From Lysinibacillus telephonicus (GTDB lineage Bacteria > Bacillota > Bacilli > Bacillales_A > Planococcaceae), in NCBI RefSeq assembly GCF_003966145.1, contig NZ_RXNR01000039.1:1-37173 (forward strand): a stretch of 37,173 nt of DNA, written 5' to 3'. This document shows, one piece after another, positions 21,815-32,081 of this stretch. Below the pieces are notes generated by a model. The model did no database searches, was not told the origin of the DNA, and saw only the letters and a program-made list of their open reading frames with translations. Made by a program: the position numbers and the translations under genes. Numbering within the stretch: the first letter of the stretch is position 1; every line of letters begins with the position of its first letter.

Positions 21815-23296
21815 ATGAAGTTACAAAACTTTATTGATGGTAAATGGATTGCGAATGAGGACCTTCAAACTATTCCAGTTATAAACCCGGCTGATGGGGA
21901 GCAGCTGGCAGAAGTACCTTTATCAACTAAAGATCAGGTTGATGAAGCTGTTGCAGCCGCTAAATCTGCACAAAAAAAGTGGGCGCTTGTACCTGCACCT
22001 AGACGAGCAGAATATTTATATGAGATTGGTTTTAAATTAAAAGAGAAGAAAGAATACCTTGCTCAAATTTTAACGAAGGAAATGGGCAAAGTGATTGAGG
22101 AAGCTCGAGGCGAAGTACAGGAAGGAATAGATATGGCGCTTTATATGGCAGGAGAAGGAAGACGGCTTTTCGGTGAAACGACGCCTTCCGAGCTCGCTGA
22201 CAAATTTGCTATGAGCGTGAGGGCGCCAGTTGGAGTAGTGAGCCTTATTACTCCGTGGAATTTCCCGATTGCAATCGCAACTTGGAAGGCGTTTCCGGCA
22301 ATTGTTGCAGGGAATACAGTTGTTTGGAAGCCTTCCATAGAAACGCCGCTCATGGCATATGAAATGGCAAAAATATTTGAAGAGGTAGGTTTGCCAAAGG
22401 GAGTAGCCAATGTCGTGTTTGGCACGGGTACTTCTGTTGGAACAGAGATGGTAAAGCATCCTGATGTGAAAATCATATCGTTTACAGGGTCGAATGAAAC
22501 GGGCAGCAAAGTAGCAGAACTTGGCGGTAAACATTTGAAAAAGGTGTCACTTGAAATGGGAGGAAAAAATGCCGTTATTGTTATGGATGATGCTAATTTG
22601 CAACTAGCGGTGGAAGGAATCGTTTGGAGTGCATTTGGAACAGCTGGTCAACGTTGTACAGCGTGTAGTCGCATCATTGTCCATAAAGATGTAAAAGATG
22701 AACTAGAGGAAATGCTCGTCGAAGCAATAAGTAAGTTAACAATCGGTAATGGCCTTGATCCAACTATAAAAATTGGACCTGTTATTAATCGCTCAGCTCT
22801 TGAAAAAATACAGCACTACGTTGACATCGGAAAAAGTGAAGGCGCAACGTTGCTAGTAGGGGGAAGAGCGTTGACAGCACCACCATTTGATAAAGGTTTT
22901 TATTTTGAACCAACAATTTTCACAGACGTAAAAAATGATATGACCATTGCACAAGAGGAAATTTTCGGACCGGTTGTTAGCATTATTTCAGTTGATAGTT
23001 TAGAAGAAGCTATTGAAGTAAATAACAGCGTGAAATTTGGCTTATCGAGTTCTATTTTCTCACAAGATATTAATAAACTATTTATAGCACAAAGAGATTT
23101 GGACACGGGGATAGTATATATAAATGCAGGAACTACAGGAGCTGAAATCCATTTGCCTTTTGGGGGGACAAAAGGAACAGGAAATGGCCATAGGGATTCT
23201 GGCCAGGCTGCTTTAGACGTATATACAGAATGGAAAAGCATATATGTCGACTATAGTGGGAAGCTGCAACGAGCACAAATTGACATAGAAAACTAA
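21815..23296 (+). CDS. Aldehyde dehydrogenase, probably for 2-aminoadipate 6-semialdehyde
   Basis: 493 residues, AAGGAGGG before the ATG. It is a complete NAD(P)-dependent aldehyde dehydrogenase: [13 protein letters not shown] for the cofactor fold, Glu247 in LEMGGKN as general base, and catalytic Cys281 in [12 protein letters not shown], 34 residues apart as usual. The C-terminal [20 protein letters not shown] resembles the GTSGAEIGGAFGG region of ALDH7-type enzymes. The next gene, 22 bases downstream, encodes lysine 6-dehydrogenase, whose product is 2-aminoadipate 6-semialdehyde (allysine). I therefore infer that this enzyme oxidises allysine to L-2-aminoadipate. The family is certain; the substrate is inferred from the neighbour and the motif. 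Confidence 0.88.
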   Translation: MKLQNFIDGKWIANEDLQTIPVINPADGEQLAEVPLSTKDQVDEAVAAAKSAQKKWALVPAPRRAEYLYEIGFKLKEKKEYLAQILTKEMGKVIEEARGEVQEGIDMALYMAGEGRRLFGETTPSELADKFAMSVRAPVGVVSLITPWNFPIAIATWKAFPAIVAGNTVVWKPSIETPLMAYEMAKIFEEVGLPKGVANVVFGTGTSVGTEMVKHPDVKIISFTGSNETGSKVAELGGKHLKKVSLEMGGKNAVIVMDDANLQLAVEGIVWSAFGTAGQRCTACSRIIVHKDVKDELEEMLVEAISKLTIGNGLDPTIKIGPVINRSALEKIQHYVDIGKSEGATLLVGGRALTAPPFDKGFYFEPTIFTDVKNDMTIAQEEIFGPVVSIISVDSLEEAIEVNNSVKFGLSSSIFSQDINKLFIAQRDLDTGIVYINAGTTGAEIHLPFGGTKGTGNGHRDSGQAALDVYTEWKSIYVDYSGKLQRAQIDIEN

Positions 23297-23318
23297 ATGC
23301 AAAAAGGGGATGTGTGTG

Positions 23319-24488
23319 ATGAAGATAGTAGTCTTAGGTGCTGGTTTAATGGGAAAAGAGGTAGCACGTGACTTAAATGCCAGCGAAAAAGTAGAAAAAA
23401 TATACTTAGCTGACTTAGATACAAATGCTGCACAACAATTTGTAGATTCTTTAAGCACAAATAAAATAGAAGTCGTTTCGCTAAATGCTAAAAATGAAGC
23501 TGAATTGCGGAGTGTTATGTCAAAAGGGGATGTAACAGTAAATGCACTATTCTATGAATTTAATGAAAGTGTTGCGAAAATTGCAATTGAAGTAGGTGTG
23601 CATTCTGTTGATTTAGGCGGACATATAGGAGATGTAACAGACCGTATTTTAACGCTCCATGAAAAAGCAAAAGAGAAAAACATCACGATAATTCCGGATT
23701 TAGGAGTAGCACCAGGCATGGTAAATATATTAGCTGGATATGGTGCATCAAAATTAGATTCCGTAGAGTCAATAAAGCTTTATGTTGGAGGGATTCCTAC
23801 AAACCCGGAACCGCCGCTAAACTATACAAGAGTTTTTTCTCTTGAGGGGGTAATGGATCATTACACTGAGCCAGCGAAAATAATTCAAGGTGGAGAACTA
23901 AAAGAGGTTGCATCACTGTCTGGAATTGAGCCAATTTATTTCGATCAGTTTGGCGTACTTGAAGCATTTTACACTTCAGGAGGCACTTCAACACTTTATA
24001 AAACGTTCCCGAATGTCAAAACACTTGAGTATAAAACTGTTCGATATAAGGGGCATGCAGAAAAATTCCAGCTGCTTGTAGACTTAGGATTTTTAGATAA
24101 AGAAAATAAAGTTGAAGTGGATGGCAACGAAGTAAAGGTGCGGGATGTTGTTCGCGAGGCTCTAAAGAAAAAGCTTAATCTAGGTGATAAGCAAGATGCT
24201 GTCCTGCTTAGAGTAATTGTTGCTGGGGAAAAATCTGGTGAACAAGTTACATTTGAGTATGATATGAATGTAAAGAGAGATGAAACATCCAGCATGACAG
24301 CAATGGCTCGTGCAACTGCTTGTACAATTGCGGCTGTAGCCGTAATGATTGGCAGTGGTGTTATAACAGAACGTGGAGTATTCCCGCCTGAATTGATTGT
24401 ACCGGGAAGTGAATATATAGAAAAATTGGCTAAGCGCGGTGTTATTATTAAAGAAACATCTCATCGATCAACGATTGTAAAATGGTAG
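23319..24488 (+). CDS. lysDH: Lysine 6-dehydrogenase (saccharopine dehydrogenase family)
   Basis: 389 residues from the ATG at 23319, nine bases after GGGG; an ATG at 23310 is too close. An N-terminal Rossmann fold starts [93 protein letters not shown] and [20 protein letters not shown] closely follow the Geobacillus stearothermophilus lysine 6-dehydrogenase as I remember it. That enzyme converts L-lysine and NAD+ to allysine, ammonia and NADH. It is coupled with the aldehyde dehydrogenase upstream. A general saccharopine dehydrogenase-like enzyme is the alternative, but the match over the whole length is strong. Confidence 0.87.
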   Translation: MKIVVLGAGLMGKEVARDLNASEKVEKIYLADLDTNAAQQFVDSLSTNKIEVVSLNAKNEAELRSVMSKGDVTVNALFYEFNESVAKIAIEVGVHSVDLGGHIGDVTDRILTLHEKAKEKNITIIPDLGVAPGMVNILAGYGASKLDSVESIKLYVGGIPTNPEPPLNYTRVFSLEGVMDHYTEPAKIIQGGELKEVASLSGIEPIYFDQFGVLEAFYTSGGTSTLYKTFPNVKTLEYKTVRYKGHAEKFQLLVDLGFLDKENKVEVDGNEVKVRDVVREALKKKLNLGDKQDAVLLRVIVAGEKSGEQVTFEYDMNVKRDETSSMTAMARATACTIAAVAVMIGSGVITERGVFPPELIVPGSEYIEKLAKRGVIIKETSHRSTIVKW

Positions 24489-24546
24489 GATTTGTATTTT
24501 ATTTTTCATAAAAAGTCATTAACTATTCGATTATATAAAAAATTCT

Positions 24547-24594
24547 AAGAATCTGCTCTTTCTTTGTTTAGGATTGAGCAGATTCTTGTTTATT
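24547..24594 (+). terminator. Terminator of the lysine-degradation operon
   Basis: AAGAATCTGCTC (24547-24558) pairs perfectly with GAGCAGATTCTT (24576-24587), followed by GTTTATTT. The remaining bases to 24744 are AT-rich with no gene. Confidence 0.85.
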
Positions 24595-24744
24595 TAATAA
24601 AAGTAACTCTTTGGAGTGTAATTGATTTTTGAACAATTATAAAACAATGAAATTTTTCAAATATTTATTTCCAAAATTTGAAACGAAATACAACTTTAAA
24701 AGTCTAATTAATCAAACAGATTAACATAAAGGAGAGAAAAAGAA

Positions 24745-26886
24745 ATGAAGCGAAGGTTTTATACAAGTGGAATACTTCTTCTAACTATTATTTTCATTTC
24801 AAGTGCTGTACTAGTATTCTTCGGAAAAAAGGTGGAAGTAAGTGCAGCATCTACAGTTTTTGTAAATCAACCATACAATGTACATTTTTCTCATGCAATT
24901 GAAAAGGAAAGCATTAATAATGGAGATATCTATTTAACAAATGAGGCAGGAAAGAAGGTTGACGCAGAAATTACTTTACAACCATCAAAACAATCGCTTT
25001 CAATTGTGGCCTCTGCACCTGGTGAGTATGTTCTTCATGTAGAAAAAAACGCATTTAAAGAAACAGCGGCAAAAGAGGAAAAGCAAACAATTGAATTTAA
25101 AGTACTTGAAAAAATTGAGCAACTAACCTCAGCTCAAGATTTGAAAGACTATTTTCAAACAATTTTAAACAGTAACAATCGTAATTTCGGTTATGCACAG
25201 AATGAAGCCTCTGGTGCTAAAGAAGAAAGTGCAGACATGGCTACATCAAATACCTCTTCACATTCAACAACAAATAATCAGGTTGAAGGAATTGAGGAAG
25301 GTGATATTGTCGTAACAGATGGACATCATATATATTCAATAATCGATAATCAAATTGTCATTACGGACGCTAGCAATCCAAAATCTTTAAAAGTGACAAG
25401 TAAAATTTCATTAGAACCTAATAGTTATCCAAGCCAATTAATGTTGCATGATGATATGCTTATTGTCATATTGGATCAGTATGTAGAAATGAAACAAGAA
25501 CCCTACATGGGCGGTATTAGCTTAACTAAAGCCGCATTCTATAATATAGAAGATGCTGCAAATCCAAAATTAGTAAGAGAAATTGGTCAAGATGGCTATA
25601 TGAATGGTGTTCGTAAATACAATAATGTTTTATATATAGTAACAAACAAAACTCCAAACTACTGGAGGCTGTTAGAAGATGAGGATGTTGAGCTTAGACC
25701 GTATATGTACGACAGTGCAAGTGACCAAATAACGCCAATGGACATTAAACAACTATCCATCTTACCTGGCTCAATGGAACCAAGCTATACAATTATTTCT
25801 GCAATTGACTTAGATAATTTAGAAAGTAAAGAAGTTCAAACAAAAGGATTTTTAGGTGGGAGTTCAACTCTCTACATGTCAAATAACGCACTTTATTTAA
25901 CAGCGTTTAATTATTCACCAACGTTATATGAATCGAAAAGCTCTGCGTCATTTACAACTGACATAAGAATTATGCCAGTACCTACAAATACTGATATCTA
26001 TAAATTTTCATTAGACCGAACAAAAGTGGAGCTTGTTGGATCAACATCGTTAAAGGGCAGCATATTAAATCAATTTTCGATGGATGAGCATAATGGCTAT
26101 TTCCGAATTGCAACAACAGAAGGCAACATGTGGGGTTCACCAGAGCAAGCATCTAAAAATCATTTGTTTATTTTCGATGAGCAGCTTAAAAAGGTTGGAG
26201 AATTAACTGATTTAGCGAAAGGTGAACGAATCTACTCAGCGCGTTTTATGGGGGATAAAGGTTATATCGTAACATTTAAACAAGTTGACCCACTGTTTGT
26301 TATTGATTTAGCGAACCCTAAAAACCCAAAAGTATTAGGTGAATTAAAAATTCCAGGCTTCAGCAACTATCTTCACCCATTAGATGAAAACCATTTAATA
26401 GGTTTTGGATATGAAACGGAAACAAGAATTGACAGCTATTCTAAACAACCTTTTACTACGACTGCAGGGATGAAAATATCGTTGTTTGATATAACAGATT
26501 TTAATAATCCAAAAGAGCAGGATGCGGTTGTCATTGGTGGACGCGGCACCTATTCAGATCTTCAGCATAATCATAAAGCATTATTTAGAAATAACAAATA
26601 TAATTATTTTGGATTCCCAGTTGTTGTCTATGAAGGTAAAGGCGAGTTTGATGTTCAATATAAAGGAAATGGCGCACTCGTTTATGAAATTACCGCTGAA
26701 AATGGAATTCAACTAAAAGGAAATCTTGTAACTCCTGCGAAAAGTGGAGAGCAATACGAAGAGTGGGGGACGAATATATCCCGACTACTTTATATTGATG
26801 AAACGTTATATACAGTTTCAGGAAATGAAATAAAAAGCTATGATTTAAAATCCTTTAAGCAATTAGGTAGTGTAGATCTAAAATAA
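24745..26886 (+). CDS. Secreted beta-propeller domain protein
   Basis: 713 residues, AAAGGAGAG before the ATG. A signal or anchor helix spans about 5-28 (GILLLTIIFISSAVLVFFG). Residues 35-130 look like an Ig-like Big_5 domain (VNQPYNVHFSHAIEKESING-like pattern). The rest (about 170-713) matches the Beta_propel family, with NNQVEGIEEGDIVVTDGHHI at its start and repeated blades ending in DLANPKNPKVLGELKIPG and DITDFNNPKEQDAVVIGG. The protein should be extracellular and membrane-attached or released. The function of the family is not established; surface adhesion or calcium-dependent binding are possibilities. It has its own terminator, shared with the convergent deacetylase gene. Confidence 0.83.
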   Translation: MKRRFYTSGILLLTIIFISSAVLVFFGKKVEVSAASTVFVNQPYNVHFSHAIEKESINNGDIYLTNEAGKKVDAEITLQPSKQSLSIVASAPGEYVLHVEKNAFKETAAKEEKQTIEFKVLEKIEQLTSAQDLKDYFQTILNSNNRNFGYAQNEASGAKEESADMATSNTSSHSTTNNQVEGIEEGDIVVTDGHHIYSIIDNQIVITDASNPKSLKVTSKISLEPNSYPSQLMLHDDMLIVILDQYVEMKQEPYMGGISLTKAAFYNIEDAANPKLVREIGQDGYMNGVRKYNNVLYIVTNKTPNYWRLLEDEDVELRPYMYDSASDQITPMDIKQLSILPGSMEPSYTIISAIDLDNLESKEVQTKGFLGGSSTLYMSNNALYLTAFNYSPTLYESKSSASFTTDIRIMPVPTNTDIYKFSLDRTKVELVGSTSLKGSILNQFSMDEHNGYFRIATTEGNMWGSPEQASKNHLFIFDEQLKKVGELTDLAKGERIYSARFMGDKGYIVTFKQVDPLFVIDLANPKNPKVLGELKIPGFSNYLHPLDENHLIGFGYETETRIDSYSKQPFTTTAGMKISLFDITDFNNPKEQDAVVIGGRGTYSDLQHNHKALFRNNKYNYFGFPVVVYEGKGEFDVQYKGNGALVYEITAENGIQLKGNLVTPAKSGEQYEEWGTNISRLLYIDETLYTVSGNEIKSYDLKSFKQLGSVDLK

Positions 26887-26890
26887 ATAA

Positions 26891-26936
26891 AAGGCGATTC
26901 GTAAACCTTGATAAAAGGATACGAATCGCTTTTTTA
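26891..26936. terminator. Bidirectional terminator between convergent genes
   Basis: GCGATTCGTA (26894-26903) pairs with TACGAATCGC (26920-26929), flanked by A's on the left and T's on the right, so it can stop transcription from both sides. Confidence 0.88.
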
Positions 26937-26941
26937 TAACT

Positions 26942-28357
26942 CTATTTACTTGTTTGATAGTTTAAAATTTCACTGACAGTTACGAATTCATAACCTTCAT
27001 CCTGCAAGTAAGCTAAAACACTATCAAGTCCGTCAGCAGTAGACTGATGAATATCATGCATTAAAATAATCGCATTATTATGCATCTTTTGCTTCACCAT
27101 TGGCAAGATCTTATTGGCATCACGGTATTTCCAGTCTAATGTATCAATTGACCACAATACAATTGGAACTGAAACTAGGTCATTTACACATTTATTTCTT
27201 GCACCATAGGGTGGGCGGAACACAGTAGGATATTGCCCTGTAGCTTCGTAAATTACATCATTTGTTGAATTATACTGTGATAAAACTTGTTTAGGCGTTA
27301 AAGTAGTTAGATTGGAATGGTTCCAAGAATGATTTCCAATCTCATGCCCATTTGCCAATACTTCTCTTACAAGAGAGGCATTATTTTCAACGCGGTGGCC
27401 TACCATAAAAAAAGTCGCCTTTGCATCGTATTTCTCAAGTGTTTGTAAAATTTGTTTCGTAACTTTTTCATGCGGTCCATCATCAAACGTTAATGCGACA
27501 CGCTTACCTTTGTGTGTGGTTTTAATAATGGTATTCGAACTTGTATCATTAGTTCGGTATTTTTCATCTAATATAGGATTTAAAAATGACATCGGGATAC
27601 GAATTGTAGGCATTCCTGCTAGTGGACTCGCAATTTCATTTTTGTCATAGTAAATCACTAATTCATTATCAACAATTGAAAATTTTTTAAAGTGACGCCA
27701 TTTTGGCTCAGTAAGCGTCTGGACTTTTTCTGTATAAAGATATTCTTTGTATGCTGGGTTGCTTGTAATTTGTTTTTGTACATAATCTGCCAAAACTTCT
27801 AAGTTCTTAACCTTTTCATCTAGCAATTGATACATGTTCACGAATTCTCCCGTATTATTATTAAATAAATACGTTTGAATTGTGGCATCATATTTTGTTT
27901 TATCTACGGATGATTTATTAGTAAAGACAAATGAATAATAATCGTTTTTATATTGATGAATTTGAAGAGATATTCTAAAATCACCAACAACGCTATTATT
28001 TTTATTTTCATTTCTAAACAAATAAACAGTATCGAGGTATTTTTCTTTTGAATCTGCTATGTATTTTGAAATTTCTTTATTCACCATGTTAAATTTAGTT
28101 TTTGGATACTGCATAGAATAAGGTATCGATATATCGTTAGAACTTTCTTTAATGATTTGAATGTCGGGAAAGCCGGACTGTGTTTCAGTGAGAGTTGCAG
28201 TCGTTTCATCAACTTTATCGTTGTTAGCAGCGGAAGTATTCTTTTGAAACTTAGAATCCCCACTAATGAAAATAAATACAGCAATAATAACAGTTAGCAA
28301 AAAAATAGCACTTAATAGTAAACTATCTAGACCACGTGCTTTACGTTGGTTTTCCAA
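26942..28357 (-). CDS. pdaC: PdaC-like peptidoglycan N-deacetylase (DUF3298 plus NodB)
   Basis: 471 residues from TTG at 28357, AAAGGAG ten bases upstream. An N-terminal anchor helix lies at about 12-32. The middle (about 60-275) is a DUF4163/DUF3298-type region, and a NodB polysaccharide deacetylase domain follows (about 283-465). All NodB motifs are present: TFDDGP near 289, HSWNHSN, RPPYGARN near 381, DTLDW near 403 and LMHDIHQ near 432. B. subtilis PdaC has the same domain order and almost the same length and deacetylates MurNAc in peptidoglycan, which alters lysozyme sensitivity. The substrate here is inferred from that likeness. It is transcribed alone and divergently from the ThrE genes. 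Confidence 0.88.
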   Translation of the reverse strand: MENQRKARGLDSLLLSAIFLLTVIIAVFIFISGDSKFQKNTSAANNDKVDETTATLTETQSGFPDIQIIKESSNDISIPYSMQYPKTKFNMVNKEISKYIADSKEKYLDTVYLFRNENKNNSVVGDFRISLQIHQYKNDYYSFVFTNKSSVDKTKYDATIQTYLFNNNTGEFVNMYQLLDEKVKNLEVLADYVQKQITSNPAYKEYLYTEKVQTLTEPKWRHFKKFSIVDNELVIYYDKNEIASPLAGMPTIRIPMSFLNPILDEKYRTNDTSSNTIIKTTHKGKRVALTFDDGPHEKVTKQILQTLEKYDAKATFFMVGHRVENNASLVREVLANGHEIGNHSWNHSNLTTLTPKQVLSQYNSTNDVIYEATGQYPTVFRPPYGARNKCVNDLVSVPIVLWSIDTLDWKYRDANKILPMVKQKMHNNAIILMHDIHQSTADGLDSVLAYLQDEGYEFVTVSEILNYQTSK

Positions 28358-28401
28358 TCTAGATGCGCTCCTTTGTTATAAAATTGTCAATAAAGTAAAC
28401 A

Positions 28402-28415
28402 CTAAGTAAACTTAG
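28402..28415. promoter_or_regulatory. Perfect palindrome in the divergent control region
   Basis: CTAAGT-AA-ACTTAG is a perfect 14-bp palindrome between the deacetylase and exporter genes; it also forms part of a direct repeat AAGTAAAC-act-AAGTAAAC. It may be an operator; the binder is unknown. Confidence 0.35.
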
Positions 28416-28487
28416 AAAAGTATGTATTGAGATTTTCATTTCTCTTCGATATTATGAGCATGAAGAAAAAGGAGATTGACACACACT

Positions 28488-29240
28488 ATGGATAAAAACG
28501 AACAGAATTATGAAATGGCGCTTAACTGTTTTTTATTAGCTGGCCAAATCATGATGGAAAGTGGAGCAGAAACATATCGAGTTGAAGATACGATGCTCCG
28601 TATGGCACGCTCACAAAACATAGAAGATGCACAAAGCTATGTAACACCTACAGGCATTATCCTTTCATTAGGCAAGAGGCAGATTACTAAAATTACATCA
28701 ATTACAACAAGAATTACAGATCTTCACAAAATCGCAAAGGTTAACAGCGTTTCTCGTAAGCTTACATTTAAAATGATAACATTAGAAGAGGCATATGACG
28801 AGCTAAGAAAAATACAAAAAACAAATTATTTTTTGCCAGTTCATTTACAAATTTTAGCTGGTGCTATTGCAAGCAGCTGTTTTATGATTTTATTTAACGG
28901 ACTATGGTCAGATATGCCTGCAGCATTTGTTGCTGGAGGTGTTGGCTATCTTGTTGTCATTGTTATACAAGAGATGACAAGGGTGAAATTTTTCTCAGAA
29001 TTCTTAGCAGCACTTGTAGTAGGGTTGATAGCAACACTTGCAGTTCACTTTGGATTAGGAACTGAAATGGATAAAATTATTGTTGGTGGAGTTATGCCAC
29101 TAGTTCCAGGTGTGTTGATTACAAATGCTGTCCGTGATTTAATGGCTGGTCATTTTACCTCTGGAATTGTAAAAGGTACTGAAGCATTTTTAACTGCTTT
29201 TGCAATAGGATCAGGCATTGCGTTAGTTGTCGCATTTTAA
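28488..29240 (+). CDS. Threonine/serine exporter family protein, first subunit (ThrE N-terminal part, YjjP-like)
   Basis: 250 residues from the ATG at 28488; a TTG at 28476 is one base from GGAG and unlikely. The N-terminal 115 residues form a soluble domain (LLAGQIMMESGAETYRVEDT, then YVTPTGIILSLG). About five membrane helices follow (from about residue 118). This matches the ThrE N-terminal domain DUF1212. In Corynebacterium ThrE is one protein; in many Bacillales and in E. coli (YjjP/YjjB) it is split. The second half is encoded 12 bases downstream. The transported substrate may be an amino acid or, as in YjjPB, a dicarboxylate such as succinate. Confidence 0.86.
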   Translation: MDKNEQNYEMALNCFLLAGQIMMESGAETYRVEDTMLRMARSQNIEDAQSYVTPTGIILSLGKRQITKITSITTRITDLHKIAKVNSVSRKLTFKMITLEEAYDELRKIQKTNYFLPVHLQILAGAIASSCFMILFNGLWSDMPAAFVAGGVGYLVVIVIQEMTRVKFFSEFLAALVVGLIATLAVHFGLGTEMDKIIVGGVMPLVPGVLITNAVRDLMAGHFTSGIVKGTEAFLTAFAIGSGIALVVAF

Positions 29241-29252
29241 GGAGAAGTGGAA

Positions 29253-29741
29253 ATGGAGTTCATTCTACAAGCAGTTTTTAGTTTTATATTTACAGCATGC
29301 TTTGGTGTTATTTTCAATGCTCCTACAAAAGCAATTCCTTACTGTGGGGTTGTTGGGGCAATTGGTTGGATTATTTATTACACAGCTATTCAAATTGGTG
29401 TAACAGAAGTGCAAGCATCATTTTTAGGTGCATTTGTTATTGGTATTGTTGCTCAAGTCTTTGCCCGTCGCTTTAAAATGCCAATGATTATTTTTAATGT
29501 ATCTGGTATCATCCCACTTGTACCAGGTGGTATTGCTTATAATACTATGCGAAACATCGTTGAACTAGACTATAGTATGGGAATTCAAAATGGGATGCGT
29601 GCATTTATGATTTCAGGGGCCATTGCAATGGGGTTGGTTTTTGCAGAGGTAATTGTACAATTAGTCTTACAGATGCTGCGAAGCGGAAAAACATCAATGC
29701 AAACATTTGCAAGAGCAAAACGGAGACAGAAAATAAAGTAA
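29253..29741 (+). CDS. Threonine/serine exporter family protein, second subunit (ThrE_2, YjjB-like)
   Basis: 162 residues from ATG at 29253, with AAGGAG eight bases upstream. About five membrane helices are visible, with FNVSGIIPLVPGGIAYNTMR as the conserved ThrE_2 (DUF3815) motif; the first subunit has the matching VMPLVPGVLITNAVRD, showing that the two halves are related repeats. The C-terminus is basic. The two proteins should form one transporter in the cytoplasmic membrane. Confidence 0.87.
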   Translation: MEFILQAVFSFIFTACFGVIFNAPTKAIPYCGVVGAIGWIIYYTAIQIGVTEVQASFLGAFVIGIVAQVFARRFKMPMIIFNVSGIIPLVPGGIAYNTMRNIVELDYSMGIQNGMRAFMISGAIAMGLVFAEVIVQLVLQMLRSGKTSMQTFARAKRRQKIK

Positions 29742-29859
29742 CAAAATATATAATGAGATAATTAATTTAAAATCAGCTTTGAGATGGAAAGCAGTTATAG
29801 GGAAAATAATAAAAAATATCATTACTACATAAAAATATAACGTTATTTTGCCAAAAGGT

Positions 29860-29898
29860 AAGGGGCTATCAAGAGAAAGTTTCTCTGATAGCCCCTTT
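29860..29898. terminator. Bidirectional terminator between exporter and EAL genes
   Basis: AGGGGCTATC pairs with GATAGCCCCT, and an inner AGAGAA/TTCTCT stem extends it, around 29861-29896. A's on the left and T's on the right suit both directions. Confidence 0.82.
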
Positions 29899-29958
29899 AT
29901 CTATACAAAATAAATATTACTTTTAGCTGTTGAGGAGATTTCCTTCTCAAAATAATTG

Positions 29959-31980
29959 TTATTTCTCATTTTTCAAAAGTTTACTAATTTCACTTTCTGC
30001 AACAGGCTTACTAATTAAGAAGCCTTGAATTGCATCGCAGCCATAATCCTTTAACAACTCGCGCTGCTCATTCGTTTCAACACCTTCTGCCAGTACTGTT
30101 AAGTTCATTGATTTTCCAAACTGAACCATGCCATTAATAAGGCGCTGTGTTTTTTCTGATTGCAATAAAGAAGCAACAAACATTTGGTCAATTTTTAAAA
30201 TTTCAATCGGCAATAGCTGCATGTAACGGAAAGATGCATAACCTGTACCAAAATCATCGAGAACAAAAACAATTCCTTCGCTTTCTAGCTTGCGCATTTG
30301 CTTGATAATTGACGTCTCTGCCTCAGCTTCTAGTGCAAACTTTTCAGTTATTTCAATTTGAATTAAGTTTGCTGGACAATTTGTTTTTGATAATATATTT
30401 AAAATTGATTTTGCCATATTTTTATCACGGAATTCCCGCACAGACAAGTTAATGCTTACTTTTAAATCAAATCCTTCTTTTTGCCACTCTGCAGCTTGTT
30501 TACATGCCTCCTCAATCATAAAGGAACCAATATTATTTATTAGACCAGTTTCCTCTGCAATTGGGATTAGCTCATCAGGTGAAACAACACCGATTTCCTC
30601 ATCCTCCCAACGAACAAGCGCTTCAGCGGCGATAATTTTTCCTGTATGATTATTAACTAAAGGTTGATAGAGCACCTTTAAATCTTGTTGATCAAGTGCA
30701 AGCAATAATCGCTTTTCAATAATTGATTTTCGATTAATTGCCTTATGTGTAGCATTTGATAATGAACCGATATTATCGCCGCCAGCTTCTCGAACATTTG
30801 AAATAGTAGCAAGAGAAGCTTTCATTAACTGAGCAAAATTCGATTGATCTTGCGGTGAACGGGTAATACCACCACTAATAGAGATGGGTACAGCTGTATT
30901 TCCATCGTAAATAGGATTTTGTTTTAAGTATGTTAAAAATCCTTGAATAAACCATTCGCCAAGTGGTGTAATAACTACAAAGTCATTTTCATTGATTCGC
31001 GCCATATAACTATCTTGGAAATATATTTTCATTCGTTTTGTAAATTCAACAATTAAATTGTTTTTCACTTGATTGTTATGCAGCTCTTTCAACGTATAGT
31101 ATTTATCTATACTTAAATAGACAAATGAAAAATGGCGTTCATCCTCAATCATTTCTGTTACAACGTTTTCAAGCCGATGGACATTCATTAATCCAGTTTC
31201 TGTATCAATGTAGGCAATCTTTTCGAGTTGAAGCTGCAACTCTTTTTCGTGTGTAATATCTTTTTCAATTAAGATATAGCGATAGCTTTGTTCACTTTGT
31301 GAATAGGTAGGGATGGCAGTTAAATGTACCCAGTAAAGCAAGCCGTCTTTTGTTACTTTCTTTACTTCGCCTTGCCAAGTTTGTCCTGAATTAAGCGTTC
31401 TCCATATAGTTTCTGTTACTTTTAAACTTTCTTCTGTTTCAGGGAACAATTGCCAGAAAGTTTTCCCAAGAACGCGTTTTGGTGTCCAGTGACTTGTTTT
31501 TAAAAATGGTTGATTACAGTTAATGATGAATCCTTCTGAATCAAGAGTGACCATCATAAATGTAGAAAGCAGACCGTTTTTTAAATCATTTAATTCTTGA
31601 GTTGTATCATCTAGTCGTTTAAAAAATTCGTCAATTAAGCAAGTTACTAATATGCATGGTTCACCTTCGACAAAGCAAGGCGTCACGATTAGTGTCCCTT
31701 GAGTAATTGCATCTTTCTTTGTTAGTAGTTGTACATTTTCAAAACGAAGCATCTCTTTTCTATGTAATAATCTGTGCCAGGACTGATCTGAAAATGTTGA
31801 TAATAAGCTATCCTTAATAGTTGTGCTTTCACTAAAGTCTTCAATGGAGTATCCAAAATACCTTTTACTTAAATCGTTCCAAATAACTACTTGTCCATTC
31901 CGATTAAGTGCAAAGGATGGAAAAGGAGCTAATGTTGCTAGTTCTTCATTAAAATAGTAATTTTTTTGATCAAGGCTCAT
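29959..31980 (-). CDS. PAS-PAS-GGDEF-EAL protein, probable cyclic-di-GMP phosphodiesterase
   Basis: 673 residues. Two PAS sensor domains (about 12-125 and 135-250) are followed by a GGDEF-like domain (about 255-405) whose active-site motif is lost (INENDFVVI in place of GGDEF), so it should not make c-di-GMP. A full EAL domain (about 420-665) has EALVRW near 452, SINLSVREF, QIEITE, DDFGTGYAS near 571, ILKIDQ and LAEGVETNEQ, which supply the metal and catalytic residues. The likely activity is hydrolysis of c-di-GMP in response to a ligand sensed by PAS, with the dead GGDEF possibly binding GTP. No membrane helix. A paired 17-base repeat lies upstream of the gene. Confidence 0.9.
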   Translation of the reverse strand: MSLDQKNYYFNEELATLAPFPSFALNRNGQVVIWNDLSKRYFGYSIEDFSESTTIKDSLLSTFSDQSWHRLLHRKEMLRFENVQLLTKKDAITQGTLIVTPCFVEGEPCILVTCLIDEFFKRLDDTTQELNDLKNGLLSTFMMVTLDSEGFIINCNQPFLKTSHWTPKRVLGKTFWQLFPETEESLKVTETIWRTLNSGQTWQGEVKKVTKDGLLYWVHLTAIPTYSQSEQSYRYILIEKDITHEKELQLQLEKIAYIDTETGLMNVHRLENVVTEMIEDERHFSFVYLSIDKYYTLKELHNNQVKNNLIVEFTKRMKIYFQDSYMARINENDFVVITPLGEWFIQGFLTYLKQNPIYDGNTAVPISISGGITRSPQDQSNFAQLMKASLATISNVREAGGDNIGSLSNATHKAINRKSIIEKRLLLALDQQDLKVLYQPLVNNHTGKIIAAEALVRWEDEEIGVVSPDELIPIAEETGLINNIGSFMIEEACKQAAEWQKEGFDLKVSINLSVREFRDKNMAKSILNILSKTNCPANLIQIEITEKFALEAEAETSIIKQMRKLESEGIVFVLDDFGTGYASFRYMQLLPIEILKIDQMFVASLLQSEKTQRLINGMVQFGKSMNLTVLAEGVETNEQRELLKDYGCDAIQGFLISKPVAESEISKLLKNEK

Positions 31981-32081
31981 CAGTTTCCGTCTCCTTGTTA
32001 TTTTTATACTGTTATTATAAAGTTTTTCAAGTTGAGAGTCATTATTAATATATTTGTAATATTTTGATGTGAAAATAATAA

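Noticed and set aside
22070-22534. Long minus-strand frames inside the aldehyde dehydrogenase gene
   Set aside because: They are shadows of a well-conserved gene on the plus strand, without ribosome sites or recognisable domains.
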